Under the pieces are notes generated by a model, which saw only the letters and a list, made by a program, of their open reading frames with translations, was not told the origin of the DNA and ran no database searches. This document shows, in pieces, positions 1 to 8,798 of a stretch of DNA of 64,000 bases (position 1 is the first letter of the stretch; every line of letters starts with the position of its first letter). The stretch lies in the NCBI RefSeq assembly GCF_002286775.1, contig NZ_NSGJ01000004.1, forward strand, positions 62,001 to 126,000. The letters are read 5' to 3'. The stretch is from Myroides sp. N17-2 (lineage in GTDB: Bacteria; Bacteroidota; Bacteroidia; Flavobacteriales; Flavobacteriaceae). Position numbers and translations under genes: made by a program.

Positions 1-503
1 ACTAAAATCTCTCTATTATAATCATCATACATAACCTCTTTCCTAACAATCTCACTTAAACAGTGCTTTACTATATCACTTTGATAACGCGCACCATTAA
101 AAACACTCTTCACTATCTCCACTAAATTATCAGGTGTAATCTCATGCTTACTTACTAAACCATCAGGTCGAATGTTCTTCACGATATTATAGATAGTAAT
201 AACTTCTGTGTGGCCAGTTAATATAATAGTCCGACATTCAGGCATCGCTTTCTGTATATAGGCAACAATATCTCCACCATCATTAAGTGGTGAGTTATCC
301 TTATTCGGCAATGAAAAATCAACAATAGCTAATTCATATGGTTCATTCTTAGATACTGCATCATCTATAATAACCTTGGCACTAGAACAGTCAAATGATT
401 TATCAAATTCAACATTTCCCAATCCCAGTTTTTCTTTTGAAAGCGCTAATACATATCCCTCTACGATAAGAGGGTGGTCATCCACTAGTAGTATTTTACT
501 CAT
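1..503 (-). CDS. Response regulator receiver-domain protein, C-terminus cut by window edge
   Basis: The minus strand reads from an ATG at 501-503 and stays open to base 1, so about 167 residues are visible and the 3' end is missing. The start reads MSKILLVDDHPLIVEGY, with the acidic pair D8/D9 of a CheY-like receiver domain. The phospho-acceptor lies at about D62 (IVDFSLPN), followed by the conserved Thr in ILTGH and the Lys in VSKHE. This is the pattern of NarL/FixJ-type two-component regulators, which usually carry a C-terminal LuxR-type helix-turn-helix; that part lies outside the window. The insert NKDNSPLNDGGD after the phospho-Asp is slightly longer than usual. No partner histidine kinase is visible. 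Receiver-domain assignment is firm; the output domain is unknown. Confidence 0.85.
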   Translation of the reverse strand, partial: MSKILLVDDHPLIVEGYVLALSKEKLGLGNVEFDKSFDCSSAKVIIDDAVSKNEPYELAIVDFSLPNKDNSPLNDGGDIVAYIQKAMPECRTIILTGHTEVITIYNIVKNIRPDGLVSKHEITPDNLVEIVKSVFNGARYQSDIVKHCLSEIVRKEVMYDDYNREIL

Positions 504-674
504 AAAATCGTGTTTTGAGAATTACACATCAAATTTAAACAATATGTTGTAAATAAAAGTTTTTATTATAATCAAGAGGCATCCACTTATACACATATTG
601 TCAACAACTATGTTAAAAACACCTATACAACTAATATAAAAGTACAATATTTTAAAATAGCATTAGTAAAAAAT

Positions 675-708
675 ATAAAAAAAAGCATTAGACATATGCC
701 TAATGCTT
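675..708 (-). terminator. Rho-independent terminator after asd
   Basis: A 9-bp perfect stem (683-691 AAGCATTAG with 700-708 CTAATGCTT) has an 8-base loop. On the minus strand it is followed by a run of eight T. It lies just past the asd stop codon. Confidence 0.85.
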
Positions 709-733
709 CTATTATATACTTTGATTAGTACTA

Positions 734-1723
734 TTACACTAATTTATTTGCTATTAAATACTCCGCAATTTGTACTGTATTTGTTGCAGCTCCTTTGCGT
801 AAGTTATCTGCTACGATCCACATATTAAGTGTATTCTTTTGACTTTCATCTCTTCTAATACGTCCAACGAACACATCATCTTTACCTTGTGCATATAATG
901 GCATAGGGTAAGTATTCGTATCATTATTGTCTTGTACTACTACTCCAGGAGTATCATGTAGTATACGACGTACCTCAGCTAGATCAAAATCGTTAGCAAA
1001 TTCGATATTCACAGCCTCACTATGTCCACCCACTACAGGTATTCTTACAGCTGTTGCTGTTACTAATACAGTGTCATCTCTAAGAATCTTCTTCGTCTCC
1101 TTAACTAACTTCATCTCCTCTTTAGTATATCCGTTATCCTCGAATACATCACAGTGAGGAATAGCGTTACGATGAATAGGATAATTATATGCCATATCCC
1201 CTTTCACCTCTTTATACTCATTTTCTAACTGTTGTACAGCTTTTACACCTGTACCTGTGATAGACTGATAAGTAGAAACTACTACTCTCTTAATACCATA
1301 TTTTTTATGCAAAGGAGAAAGAGCCATTACCAACTGTATAGTAGAGCAGTTAGGATTAGCTATAATCTTATCTTCTTTAGTTAAAGAGTCTGCATTAATC
1401 TCAGGGACAATCAACTTCTTCGTAGCGTCCATTCTCCATGCAGATGAATTGTCAATCACTGTTGTTCCTACTGCCGCAAACTTTGGTGCACATTCTAAGG
1501 AAATACTCCCTCCTGCTGAAAACAAAGCAATATCCGGCTTCATCATAACAGCTTCTTCCATAGACTTTATCGTGTACTTCTTACCCTTAAAATCTACTTC
1601 CTTACCTACAGACTTCTCAGAAGCCACAGGGATTAATTCTGTTACAGGAAAATTTCTTTCCGCTAATACTTTTAGCATGATTTCTCCTACCATTCCGGTA
1701 GCGCCTACTACTGCGATTTTCAT
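734..1723 (-). CDS. asd: Aspartate-semialdehyde dehydrogenase
   Basis: This 329-residue protein has the normal length for the family. It reduces 4-aspartyl phosphate to aspartate semialdehyde with NADPH, the branch-point step to lysine/diaminopimelate, threonine and methionine in the cytosol. The N-terminal nucleotide-binding loop is VVGATGMVG (residues 5-13). The catalytic cysteine is C126 in ANPNCSTIQ, and the catalytic histidine lies in VVGGHSEAV near residue 235. It sits 61 bases downstream of recJ on the same strand, with no clear promoter between, so it may be cotranscribed with the OsmC-like gene and recJ. A strong terminator follows. The acyl-transfer and NADPH-binding motifs make the assignment secure. 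Confidence 0.97.
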   Translation of the reverse strand: MKIAVVGATGMVGEIMLKVLAERNFPVTELIPVASEKSVGKEVDFKGKKYTIKSMEEAVMMKPDIALFSAGGSISLECAPKFAAVGTTVIDNSSAWRMDATKKLIVPEINADSLTKEDKIIANPNCSTIQLVMALSPLHKKYGIKRVVVSTYQSITGTGVKAVQQLENEYKEVKGDMAYNYPIHRNAIPHCDVFEDNGYTKEEMKLVKETKKILRDDTVLVTATAVRIPVVGGHSEAVNIEFANDFDLAEVRRILHDTPGVVVQDNNDTNTYPMPLYAQGKDDVFVGRIRRDESQKNTLNMWIVADNLRKGAATNTVQIAEYLIANKLV

Positions 1724-1784
1724 AATGTTATTATTTGGATTGATAAATAGTTTTTATACTTGATAAAAATAACACTTTATTCAA

Positions 1785-3488
1785 TTATTTAGACATTTGC
1801 ATGTCTTTTATTTGCAATTGAATAGTAGTTTTATTCCTCCAGTTGTTTTCTTCTATAGCATAGATGATATCAAATAACTCTTTCTCTTTCACATTATCAT
1901 AATGTGATCCTAGGTTAAATGCTATTGCACTAAACTTAAATCCAAGCGCTCCTCTCTGTTTAAAACTCATCTTTAGATGCTCTCCTTTTGCACCAGCTAA
2001 TTTAGCATACCCAGTATCAAAAACCTTAGAGGTTAAAAAACTTGGATTAGGATTACCTGCTCCGAAAGGTTCAAATTGTTTTAGTATACGAAGAAACTGA
2101 TCCGTAATATCTGTAAAATTCAGCTTACTATCTATCTCTATCTCAGGGATCAAATCTGACTCCCTAATAGTATTAGAGACTACTTCTTCAAACTTTTGTC
2201 TAAATGCTTCTAAGTTCTCTTTCTTTATGGTAAGCCCAGCTGCATACATATGTCCTCCGAACTGTATAAGGTGCTCTGAACATGCTTCTAGCGCTTGATA
2301 TATATCGAAGTTTTTAACCGATCGCGCAGATGCAGCAAGATATTCTCCACTATCTGTAAAAACAATAGTGGGTCTATAATATGTATCTATAAGACGGGAT
2401 GCCACTATGCCTATTACTCCTTTATGCCAAGAAGAGCTATAAACTACCGTACTCTTAGCATTTATTAATTTATTATCTACTATTTGTTTTAATGCTGCCT
2501 CAGTAATTCCTTGATCTAAAGACTTGCGTTCCTCATTTATACTAATGATTTTTTGTACAGCTATATCGCCCTCTTCATCCGTTTTCACAGTGAGTAATTC
2601 TACTGTAAAATTACCGTGTTCGAGGCGTCCAGCAGCATTAATCTTTGGTGCAAGTTTAAAGACGATGTCATTCATCGTATAAGTAGCTAAGTCATATAAT
2701 TTCATTAGTGCCTTTAAACCAGGTCTAGGACTGCTATTAATCACTTGTAATCCATAGTGTGCTAATATCCTATTCTCTCCTGTAATAGGAACCACATCTG
2801 CGGCAATAGCTGCAGCTACAAGATCTAGATAGGGTTGTATAGTTTCAAATGGTTGTCCATAAGAAATACTCAATGCTTGGATTAATTTAAAACCAACACC
2901 ACAACCACATAATTCTTTATATGGATATAAACAGTCAAGTCGCTTAGGATCTAATACAGCTATCGCATCAGGTATAACATCTCCAGGTAAATGATGGTCA
3001 CAGATAATAAAATCTACGCCATGGCGCTTAGCATACTCAACATGTTCTATAGACTTAATGCCACAATCTAGTGCGACAATAAGGGTAATATCATTCTTTA
3101 TAGCATAGTCTATTCCTTGAAATGAAATGCCATAACCCTCGTTATAACGATCAGGGATATAAGAATGTGCATGAATACCAAGTTCATGTAAATAAGAAGA
3201 CATCAATGCTACTGAAGTAGTACCGTCGACATCATAATCACCAAAAACTAATACCGACTCGCGATTATCTTTAGCTATCGTGATACGGTGAACAGCCTTA
3301 GCCATATCTGCCATCAGAAAGGGATCGTGCAAATCTGAAAGAGAGGGTCTAAAAAACTTCTTAGCATCCTCATAGTTAGTAATACCTCTCTGTGCCAATA
3401 ACCTAGCAATAATGGCATTAACACCTAAAACTTCTTGTAAATGAGCAACTATATTTTCATCTGGATCTTGTTTTAAATACCAGCGCAT
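1785..3488 (-). CDS. recJ: Single-stranded-DNA-specific exonuclease RecJ
   Basis: The protein has 567 residues, typical for RecJ. It degrades single-stranded DNA 5' to 3' in recombination and repair. The DHH phosphoesterase signature is complete: motif I is FGDYDVDGTT (D84, D86, D88), an Asp sits in VALDCGIKS (D141), and motif III is ICDHHLPGD (D164-H166). The DHHA1 region follows with KINAAGRLEHG and the GGH motif (IQFGGHMYAAGL). The C-terminal third matches the RecJ OB-fold (NPNPSFL and after). It begins 3 bases after the stop codon of the OsmC-like gene, so the two are probably translated from one mRNA. Confidence 0.96.
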   Translation of the reverse strand: MRWYLKQDPDENIVAHLQEVLGVNAIIARLLAQRGITNYEDAKKFFRPSLSDLHDPFLMADMAKAVHRITIAKDNRESVLVFGDYDVDGTTSVALMSSYLHELGIHAHSYIPDRYNEGYGISFQGIDYAIKNDITLIVALDCGIKSIEHVEYAKRHGVDFIICDHHLPGDVIPDAIAVLDPKRLDCLYPYKELCGCGVGFKLIQALSISYGQPFETIQPYLDLVAAAIAADVVPITGENRILAHYGLQVINSSPRPGLKALMKLYDLATYTMNDIVFKLAPKINAAGRLEHGNFTVELLTVKTDEEGDIAVQKIISINEERKSLDQGITEAALKQIVDNKLINAKSTVVYSSSWHKGVIGIVASRLIDTYYRPTIVFTDSGEYLAASARSVKNFDIYQALEACSEHLIQFGGHMYAAGLTIKKENLEAFRQKFEEVVSNTIRESDLIPEIEIDSKLNFTDITDQFLRILKQFEPFGAGNPNPSFLTSKVFDTGYAKLAGAKGEHLKMSFKQRGALGFKFSAIAFNLGSHYDNVKEKELFDIIYAIEENNWRNKTTIQLQIKDMQMSK

Positions 3489-3491
3489 TAA

Positions 3492-3914
3492 TTACTCTTT
3501 ATGATAATAAATATTAGTTTTTACTTCTGCAAACTCTCTAAACATATCCATTACTCCACAATACTTCTCGATAGATAAATCAACTGCTCTCTTTAGCTTC
3601 TCTTCTTCTAAATTAGGTCCTGTAAAATGATAATCCACAATAACAGTATGATAAGTAGCTGGATCTGTCTCTGTAAGTAATCCTTCCGTTTCCATTTTAA
3701 AATCAGAAACTTCTAATCTCATCTTCTTTATTAAATGTGCAATATCTAATCCAGAACATCCTGCAAGTGCTGACAACATAAGTGCCTTAGGTCTAAGCCC
3801 CATATTATCTCCTCCATTCTCAGGTCCTGCATCTATTCTAATCGTTCCTCCACTTGGATTAGTAGATTCGAACTGCATATTTTCTATCCAACTTGTAGTT
3901 ACTTTATGTGACAT
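3492..3914 (-). CDS. OsmC/YhfA-like family protein
   Basis: This 140-residue protein has the OsmC fold signature. C53 in LAGCSGLD and C119 in EKYCGVMD are the two redox-active cysteines of the family, separated by the usual distance. Related proteins are thiol-dependent peroxidases for organic hydroperoxides, but YhfA-type members have no proven substrate, so the exact activity is open. Position: first gene of the group OsmC-like, recJ, perhaps asd. A promoter -7 element (TACATTTG) lies about 20 bases upstream. Cytosolic; no signal peptide. Confidence 0.88.
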   Translation of the reverse strand: MSHKVTTSWIENMQFESTNPSGGTIRIDAGPENGGDNMGLRPKALMLSALAGCSGLDIAHLIKKMRLEVSDFKMETEGLLTETDPATYHTVIVDYHFTGPNLEEEKLKRAVDLSIEKYCGVMDMFREFAEVKTNIYYHKE

Positions 3915-3930
3915 AATGTTCTGTTTTTAC

Positions 3931-3938
3931 CAAATGTA
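3931..3938 (-). promoter_or_regulatory. Bacteroidota -7 promoter element for OsmC-like gene/recJ
   Basis: The minus strand reads TACATTTG, which fits TAnnTTTG, 17 bases before the start codon. No good -33 TTTG is visible at the usual distance, so only the -7 box supports the call. Confidence 0.5.
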
Positions 3939-4099
3939 TCAAAAAAAAATCAATGTTCACTTGTTATGGAAGCTGTAAAGACATCAATCTAACACTAATC
4001 TTAAATTACATTCCCTATCTTATATCTAGTAGCCTATAATTATTAAGCATTATTATCTAAGAACCTTAACTAGTCAACTCTACTAAACGGTCTCTTTAC
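3939..4099. other. Intergenic, part of a 752-base stretch without genes (3915-4666)
   Basis: The stretch between the OsmC-like gene and rsmI has no credible reading frame. Its middle is two MITE-like repeats (4100-4390) and its end is the rsmI terminator. Bases 3939-4099 and 4391-4585 show nothing recognisable. Confidence 0.6.
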
Positions 4100-4232
4100 T
4101 AACCCAAAATAAGTGATACACATACAAAATATAAAAAGACCAGTAGCTAAGATTAAAGCCTACTATAGCATTATTGAAGAGTTATAAAATAGAATTATTT
4201 TGTAGCATTTGGCTAATGCTTATTCTGGGGTA
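4100..4232. mobile_element. MITE-like element, copy A
   Basis: The 133-base non-coding unit starts TAACCCAAAATAAGTG and ends TGCTTATTCTGGGGTA. The two ends are imperfect inverted repeats (12 of 16 positions). Its right half, about 4159-4229, is a clear imperfect copy of 4309-4386 in the neighbouring element. Both ends carry the dinucleotide TA, and the last TA (4231-4232) is also the first TA of copy B. It encodes no protein. Miniature inverted-repeat elements mobilised by an IS630/Tc1-type transposase would look like this; that is inference. Confidence 0.55.
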
Positions 4233-4390
4233 AACCCAGAATAAGCGATAGACAGATAAACGAAAAGCAATTATACAAGATAGGTCTAAATTAGTGATTT
4301 CAGCATACTATAGTATGGTTATAGAGCTAATGAAAGAACTATAAAGTAGAATTACTTTGTAGTATTTGGCTAATGCTGATTCTGGGTTTA
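4231..4390. mobile_element. MITE-like element, copy B
   Basis: The 160-base non-coding unit has near-perfect terminal inverted repeats: TAAACCCAGAATAAGC at 4231-4246 and GCTGATTCTGGGTTTA at 4375-4390, matching at 15 of 16 positions. It begins and ends with TA. At the junction with copy A a perfect 12-bp inverted repeat forms (4218-4229 with 4235-4246, loop GTAAA), which could fold into a hairpin. A lone related end occurs at 10170-10201. Confidence 0.6.
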
Positions 4391-4585
4391 TGCATCCTAA
4401 TTTTTAGAATGATTGTATCAAAAAAAACTTCTTCAACACCTCCTCAACATTTACTCAACAGTACCCCACTTTAAGGTATCTTTTCTGAACAAATCCTAAA
4501 GTAATCTAGAGGTGGTGTTGAATAGCAATAATTCTTTAAGAGATTAAAACAATCTAACCAACTAATATTCAATAAAGTTTTTAGA

Positions 4586-4620
4586 CAAAAAAAATACCCA
4601 TAGCAGTATACTATGGGTAT
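4586..4620 (-). terminator. Rho-independent terminator after rsmI
   Basis: A perfect 10-bp stem (4594-4603 ATACCCATAG with 4611-4620) is followed on the minus strand by an uninterrupted T-run. The plus strand also has several T after the stem, so it may work in both directions. Confidence 0.85.
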
Positions 4621-4666
4621 TTTTATATATTACAATAACCTGCTATATAAAACAGCAATCTATTAT

Positions 4667-5341
4667 CTACTTACTTTTACCTGCTACGATAACAACTATC
4701 TCTCCCTTCGGTGGTTTAGCTTCGAAATGAGCATGTACTTCTGTAACTGTTCCTCTTACTGTTTCTTCATGTAGTTTAGACAATTCTCTTGAAACCGAAA
4801 CCTGTCTATCTTCTCCGAAATATTCTTTAAACTCCACTAGAGTCTTCACTAACTTATGAGGAGAAACATATAGAATCATTGTTCTAGTCTCTTCTGCAAG
4901 TATTAAATATCTAGTCTGTTTTCCTTTTTTATCTGGTAAAAAACCCTCAAAAACGAACTTGTCATTAGGCAACCCACTATTTACTAATGCGGGTACGAAT
5001 GCTGTTGCCCCTGGTAGACATTCCACATCTACTCCCTGCTCTACACATGCACGAGTCAATAAGAATCCTGGATCAGAGATAGCAGGAGTACCAGCATCAG
5101 AGATAAGCGCGAAAGTCTCTCCCGCTTGCATTCTCTTCACTAACCCCTCTACTGTCTTATGCTCATTGTGCATATGATGACTAAACATCGGAGTCATTAT
5201 TTCGAAATGTTTTAATAGTTTCCCACTATTACGTGTATCTTCTGCTAAGATATAATCAACTTCCTGCAACACTTTAATTGCACGATACGTCATATCCTCT
5301 AAATTTCCAATTGGTGTAGGTACCAAATAAAGTTTCCCCAT
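4667..5341 (-). CDS. rsmI: 16S rRNA (cytidine-1402-2'-O)-methyltransferase RsmI
   Basis: This 224-residue SAM-dependent tetrapyrrole-methylase-fold enzyme methylates the ribose of C1402 in the 16S rRNA decoding centre. The N-terminus LYLVPTPIGNLEDMTYRA (residues 4-21) and AEDTRNSGKLL (33-43) are family hallmarks, followed by LISDAGTPAISDPG and ECLPGATAFVPAL, which form the SAM pocket. It is shorter than E. coli RsmI (about 286) because the C-terminal extension is missing, as in many Bacteroidota. It starts 2 bases after the stop of the acidic 491-residue protein, so the pair is translationally coupled. A terminator follows. Confidence 0.95.
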   Translation of the reverse strand: MGKLYLVPTPIGNLEDMTYRAIKVLQEVDYILAEDTRNSGKLLKHFEIMTPMFSHHMHNEHKTVEGLVKRMQAGETFALISDAGTPAISDPGFLLTRACVEQGVDVECLPGATAFVPALVNSGLPNDKFVFEGFLPDKKGKQTRYLILAEETRTMILYVSPHKLVKTLVEFKEYFGEDRQVSVSRELSKLHEETVRGTVTEVHAHFEAKPPKGEIVVIVAGKSK

Positions 5342-5343
5342 AA

Positions 5344-6819
5344 TTATATAAAGCGTTTTTCTACTAACGCCATAAAACGTTCTGCATATTCATCTTTACC
5401 TTCCCAGTTATTATATTCTGGTTTGATTAAATGTTCTATCAAGCTATTTGCCTCATCAAATGAACTTACTGTATTTAATTGAGATAATACTCTATTAAAA
5501 TCTTCTGCACTTCCATTAAACAAGTGTCTTTCAAAAGCAATACGATCATTCAGTCCAACTACAATCGTAGTATTATAAATATCGTTTATTGATTTGTTTT
5601 TATTAATCTGTGGTTCACGCACAGGTGTACTCTCCACATTAAATAATGTATTCTGCGTTTCTTCCACCTTAGGTGTCGGAATATATTCTGTCTGTGGTGT
5701 AGGCGTTACAACGGCAACTACAGGTTCAGTCTTAACCTCAGCCGTCGTAAATGTAGTCTCAAATTTGTCCACAACAGATCGATCTACATCCTCAACTCTA
5801 ACAAACTCAACATCACTAAAGTCAAAACCAAAGAAAGGGTCATCAGAAGAAGTCTGATTACCATTAGCAGTAGTTCTTTCTTCTACTACTTTAGATACTT
5901 CCACTGGTGGAGTACTAAGCACAGGTTCATCGATTGTCGCTGTTGCAAATTGTTGATTTATATTTACTATTGTCTCTTCTATACTTTCTACTTTTTCTTC
6001 TTCTAACTTATGAACTATTGGAGCTGACCACACATCATCATGTGTAGCTACTAATGGTTCATTTATAGATACAGGAGATGGTACTTCTGTTCTTACTGGT
6101 AATTCTTCTTCTACCGCAATCACCATATGTTCTTCTACACCAGGAGTAACATCTACTAAAGGAGTCTCATAGTGTACTACTACTTCCTCTTTCTCTATTA
6201 ATTCTTGTTCTTCTCCATAGAATGTATTTACTTCAACATCGTCCGAATCGTCCACTTGTTCTTCTTCTACTTGAGATACTGAAGCTAAAGCCTCTTCATT
6301 CTGCTTTAACATCGCTTCATGTTGATCTAAATACTGGTGTAACTGAGCATCATCTGCTTCATTATCACTCTCGTCAATATAAACATCTGTAATAAAAGGC
6401 TCATCATACATAACTTTATGTGCTATGACAGGAATTTCTTCTTTCATTTCAGGAGCAAGTTTAGTAACCTTCTCAGCTAATAAACTTTCGTCTATAGTAC
6501 TAATAGCTTCTTTTTCACTATCAACAATTATAGGATAATCTTCTTCAATTAAATCAACAGGCATCTGATGACGAACATTCTCGTCAACAGAAGAAGTATT
6601 CAAATTATTAATTGTCAAAGCTTTCAGTGCATCATCTAATTTCTCAGGAGAGACATCTTTAATACGTCCTTCATCAAGGTGATCTTGATAAAACTTCAGT
6701 ATTAATAGCTTCTCGTATAATTCCTTTGCTTCTTTAAAGAGACTATCTACCTCCCTGTCTTTCAATTGTAATACACGATGAGCTAGACTTAACAACTCTC
6801 CTTCTAAGACTTTCTTCAT
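5344..6819 (-). CDS. Conserved acidic protein of unknown function upstream of rsmI
   Basis: I recognise no known domain in this 491-residue protein. It has three parts: an N-terminal helical segment (1-70, LSLAHRVLQLKDREVDSLFK), a long middle (about 70-410) very rich in Glu, Val, Thr, Pro and Asp and probably disordered, and a well-formed C-terminal helical segment (about 411-491, INDIYNTTIVVGLNDRIAFE). It has no signal peptide or membrane segment, so it should be cytoplasmic. The folded ends joined by a low-complexity linker suggest a scaffold or tether. It is 2 bases from rsmI on one side and divergent from tdk on the other; I recall this arrangement as common in Flavobacteriaceae. Confidence 0.75.
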   Translation of the reverse strand: MKKVLEGELLSLAHRVLQLKDREVDSLFKEAKELYEKLLILKFYQDHLDEGRIKDVSPEKLDDALKALTINNLNTSSVDENVRHQMPVDLIEEDYPIIVDSEKEAISTIDESLLAEKVTKLAPEMKEEIPVIAHKVMYDEPFITDVYIDESDNEADDAQLHQYLDQHEAMLKQNEEALASVSQVEEEQVDDSDDVEVNTFYGEEQELIEKEEVVVHYETPLVDVTPGVEEHMVIAVEEELPVRTEVPSPVSINEPLVATHDDVWSAPIVHKLEEEKVESIEETIVNINQQFATATIDEPVLSTPPVEVSKVVEERTTANGNQTSSDDPFFGFDFSDVEFVRVEDVDRSVVDKFETTFTTAEVKTEPVVAVVTPTPQTEYIPTPKVEETQNTLFNVESTPVREPQINKNKSINDIYNTTIVVGLNDRIAFERHLFNGSAEDFNRVLSQLNTVSSFDEANSLIEHLIKPEYNNWEGKDEYAERFMALVEKRFI

Positions 6820-6860
6820 AACTTTTATTTTGCATTAGTAAATTGACGAGCTTTTTTTGA

Positions 6861-6868
6861 TAAATTTG
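6861..6868 (+). promoter_or_regulatory. -7 promoter element for tdk-MFS operon
   Basis: TAAATTTG matches TAnnTTTG, 53 bases before the tdk start. A TTG at 6843-6845 is closer (15 bases) than the usual 19-21, so the -33 box is weak. Confidence 0.5.
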
Positions 6869-6921
6869 CTCTTTACAAAAATAACAGAAAAAACCGCTGG
6901 TTTCAGCTTGAAAATTACAAA

Positions 6922-7554
6922 ATGTTTCTCGAAAATCCCGTTAATCACAAAGAACAATTTGGTTGGATCGAAGTTATATGCGGTTCTATGTTCTCTGGCA
7001 AGACTGAAGAACTAATTCGCAGACTAAAAAGAGCCAAATTTGCCAAACAAAAAGTCGAAATATTCAAACCTGCTATTGATACTAGATATCATGACGAGTT
7101 CGTAGTGTCACATGATTCTAACGAAATACGCTCTACTCCAGTTCCTTCTGCCGCACACATTAGACTATTAGCTGATGGATGTGATGTAGTAGGTATCGAT
7201 GAAGCACAATTCTTCGATGATGAAATAGTCAGTGTATGTAATGACCTCGCGAATGCTGGAATACGCGTTATAGTCGCTGGATTAGACATGGACTTTAAAG
7301 GAAATCCCTTTGGACCTATGCCTTCCTTAATGGCTACTGCAGAGTATGTCACGAAAGTACATGCTATCTGTACTCGCACGGGGAACTTAGCCAACTATAG
7401 CTTCCGTAAGGCAGCTAGTGAAGATATCGTCATGCTAGGTGAAACCCAAGAATATGAACCTCTAAGTAGAGCAGCATACTATAATGCTGTAAGAGGAATA
7501 GATATTAAAAAATCAGAAGTAAAAAACACTATACCACCAGAACAAATAGAATAA
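6922..7554 (+). CDS. tdk: Thymidine kinase (type II)
   Basis: The 210-residue enzyme phosphorylates thymidine with ATP for pyrimidine salvage. The P-loop is GSMFSGKT (residues 21-28), the catalytic base is E94 in [10 protein letters not shown], and the dNTP/substrate loop follows ([15 protein letters not shown]). The zinc lasso is degenerate: where type II kinases have CxxC, this one reads [15 protein letters not shown], and the C-terminal zinc ligands are also absent. From memory this holds for many Bacteroidota thymidine kinases. It is followed after 20 bases by the MFS transporter, forming a two-gene operon. Confidence 0.95.
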   Translation: MFLENPVNHKEQFGWIEVICGSMFSGKTEELIRRLKRAKFAKQKVEIFKPAIDTRYHDEFVVSHDSNEIRSTPVPSAAHIRLLADGCDVVGIDEAQFFDDEIVSVCNDLANAGIRVIVAGLDMDFKGNPFGPMPSLMATAEYVTKVHAICTRTGNLANYSFRKAASEDIVMLGETQEYEPLSRAAYYNAVRGIDIKKSEVKNTIPPEQIE

Positions 7555-7574
7555 TACACTAAGCAATACCACTC

Positions 7575-8798
7575 ATGAAGAAATTAGCCCAAATCTATAT
7601 CGACTCTTACAAAGGTTTATCATCTGCATCATGGATGCTTGCAATTGTAATGTTAATTAATAGATCGGGGTCTATGGTATTGCCTTTCTTAGGAGTGTAT
7701 ATGACTAAAGAGCTTTACTTTAGTCAAGAAGAGACAGGTTATGTATTAGCCTGTTTTGGGGTTGGTTCTATTATCGGTACCACATTAGGAGGTTGGGTTA
7801 CTGACCGTATCGGAAACTATAAAGTACAGTATTTAAGCTTATTAGGTAGTATCCCTGTATTCATTATGCTACCGCACTTTACATCAGTTATAAGTTTAGC
7901 CTTAATGATGTTATTACAAAGTGCAGTCAGTGAAATGTTTAGACCAGCCAACTCTGTAGCAATCACAATGTATGCTAAACCCGAGAATATCACTCGTGCT
8001 TTTTCTTTAAATAGAATGGCTGTAAACTTAGGTTTCTCTATTGGTCCTGCTATGGGAGGTATCTTAGCGGCAGTGTCTTATGCCTTACTATTCTATGTGA
8101 ATGCTACCGCTGCTTTCTTAGCTGCAATAGTATTCATCTACTTTTTTAAAGGAAGAAAGACAAACAAAGAACTTCTATTAGAACAAGAGGGTATCTCTGA
8201 ATTAAACGAAGTAAAAGACGTATCTAACAAATCACCTTATAAGGATAAAATGTTCTTAGTGTATAGTTTCTTCTGTACATTATACGCTATTGCTTTCTTA
8301 CAATTATTAAGTACATTACCAATATTCTATGAGAAAGCTGTAGGATTAGACGAGATACAGATAGGTCTAATATTAGGATATAGCGGGCTGCTAATCTTCT
8401 TAACAGAAATGCTATTAGTCTATGTCGCTGAGAAATACTTCACTATCAGACAGACTATTGTCTATGGGGTTATGATTAGTGCTTTAGGGTATGGTATGTT
8501 AGCTTTTGACCACGGATATATAGCGATATATATTTCTATGACTATATTATGTGTGTCTGAAATGTTAGCAATGCCTTTCACTTCTACTGTGACAGCTATG
8601 CGTGCAGGTAGTAAAAACAAAGGAGCTTATATGGGAGTGAATGGTCTTACATTCGCTATCGGGTTTATTATCTCTCCGATATTAGGAACTAAAGTTGCTA
8701 CATATCTAGGATACGATGTATTATGGTTAGGAACATCAGTATTAGTGATTATCGCTGCATTAGGTTTAAACTACTCTGTTAAGAGAATGATGAATTAA
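7575..8798 (+). CDS. Major facilitator superfamily transporter
   Basis: This 407-residue inner-membrane protein has about 12 hydrophobic segments in two halves separated by a charged loop near residues 192-225. The loop after TM2 carries the MFS motif A (GGWVTDRIGNYK, about residues 74-85). Its second segment set includes GVGSIIGTTLGGW and later SIGPAMGGILAAV (motif C-like), typical of drug-efflux type antiporters, but no substrate can be read from sequence. It is cotranscribed with tdk. Its last 20 bases overlap the end of the convergent GNAT gene, so there is no room for a terminator between them. Confidence 0.88.
   Translation: MKKLAQIYIDSYKGLSSASWMLAIVMLINRSGSMVLPFLGVYMTKELYFSQEETGYVLACFGVGSIIGTTLGGWVTDRIGNYKVQYLSLLGSIPVFIMLPHFTSVISLALMMLLQSAVSEMFRPANSVAITMYAKPENITRAFSLNRMAVNLGFSIGPAMGGILAAVSYALLFYVNATAAFLAAIVFIYFFKGRKTNKELLLEQEGISELNEVKDVSNKSPYKDKMFLVYSFFCTLYAIAFLQLLSTLPIFYEKAVGLDEIQIGLILGYSGLLIFLTEMLLVYVAEKYFTIRQTIVYGVMISALGYGMLAFDHGYIAIYISMTILCVSEMLAMPFTSTVTAMRAGSKNKGAYMGVNGLTFAIGFIISPILGTKVATYLGYDVLWLGTSVLVIIAALGLNYSVKRMMN

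Noticed and set aside
4218-4246. The 12-bp perfect hairpin as a terminator
   Set aside because: It lacks a T-run on either strand and no gene ends near it. It is explained by the abutting ends of the two MITE-like elements.
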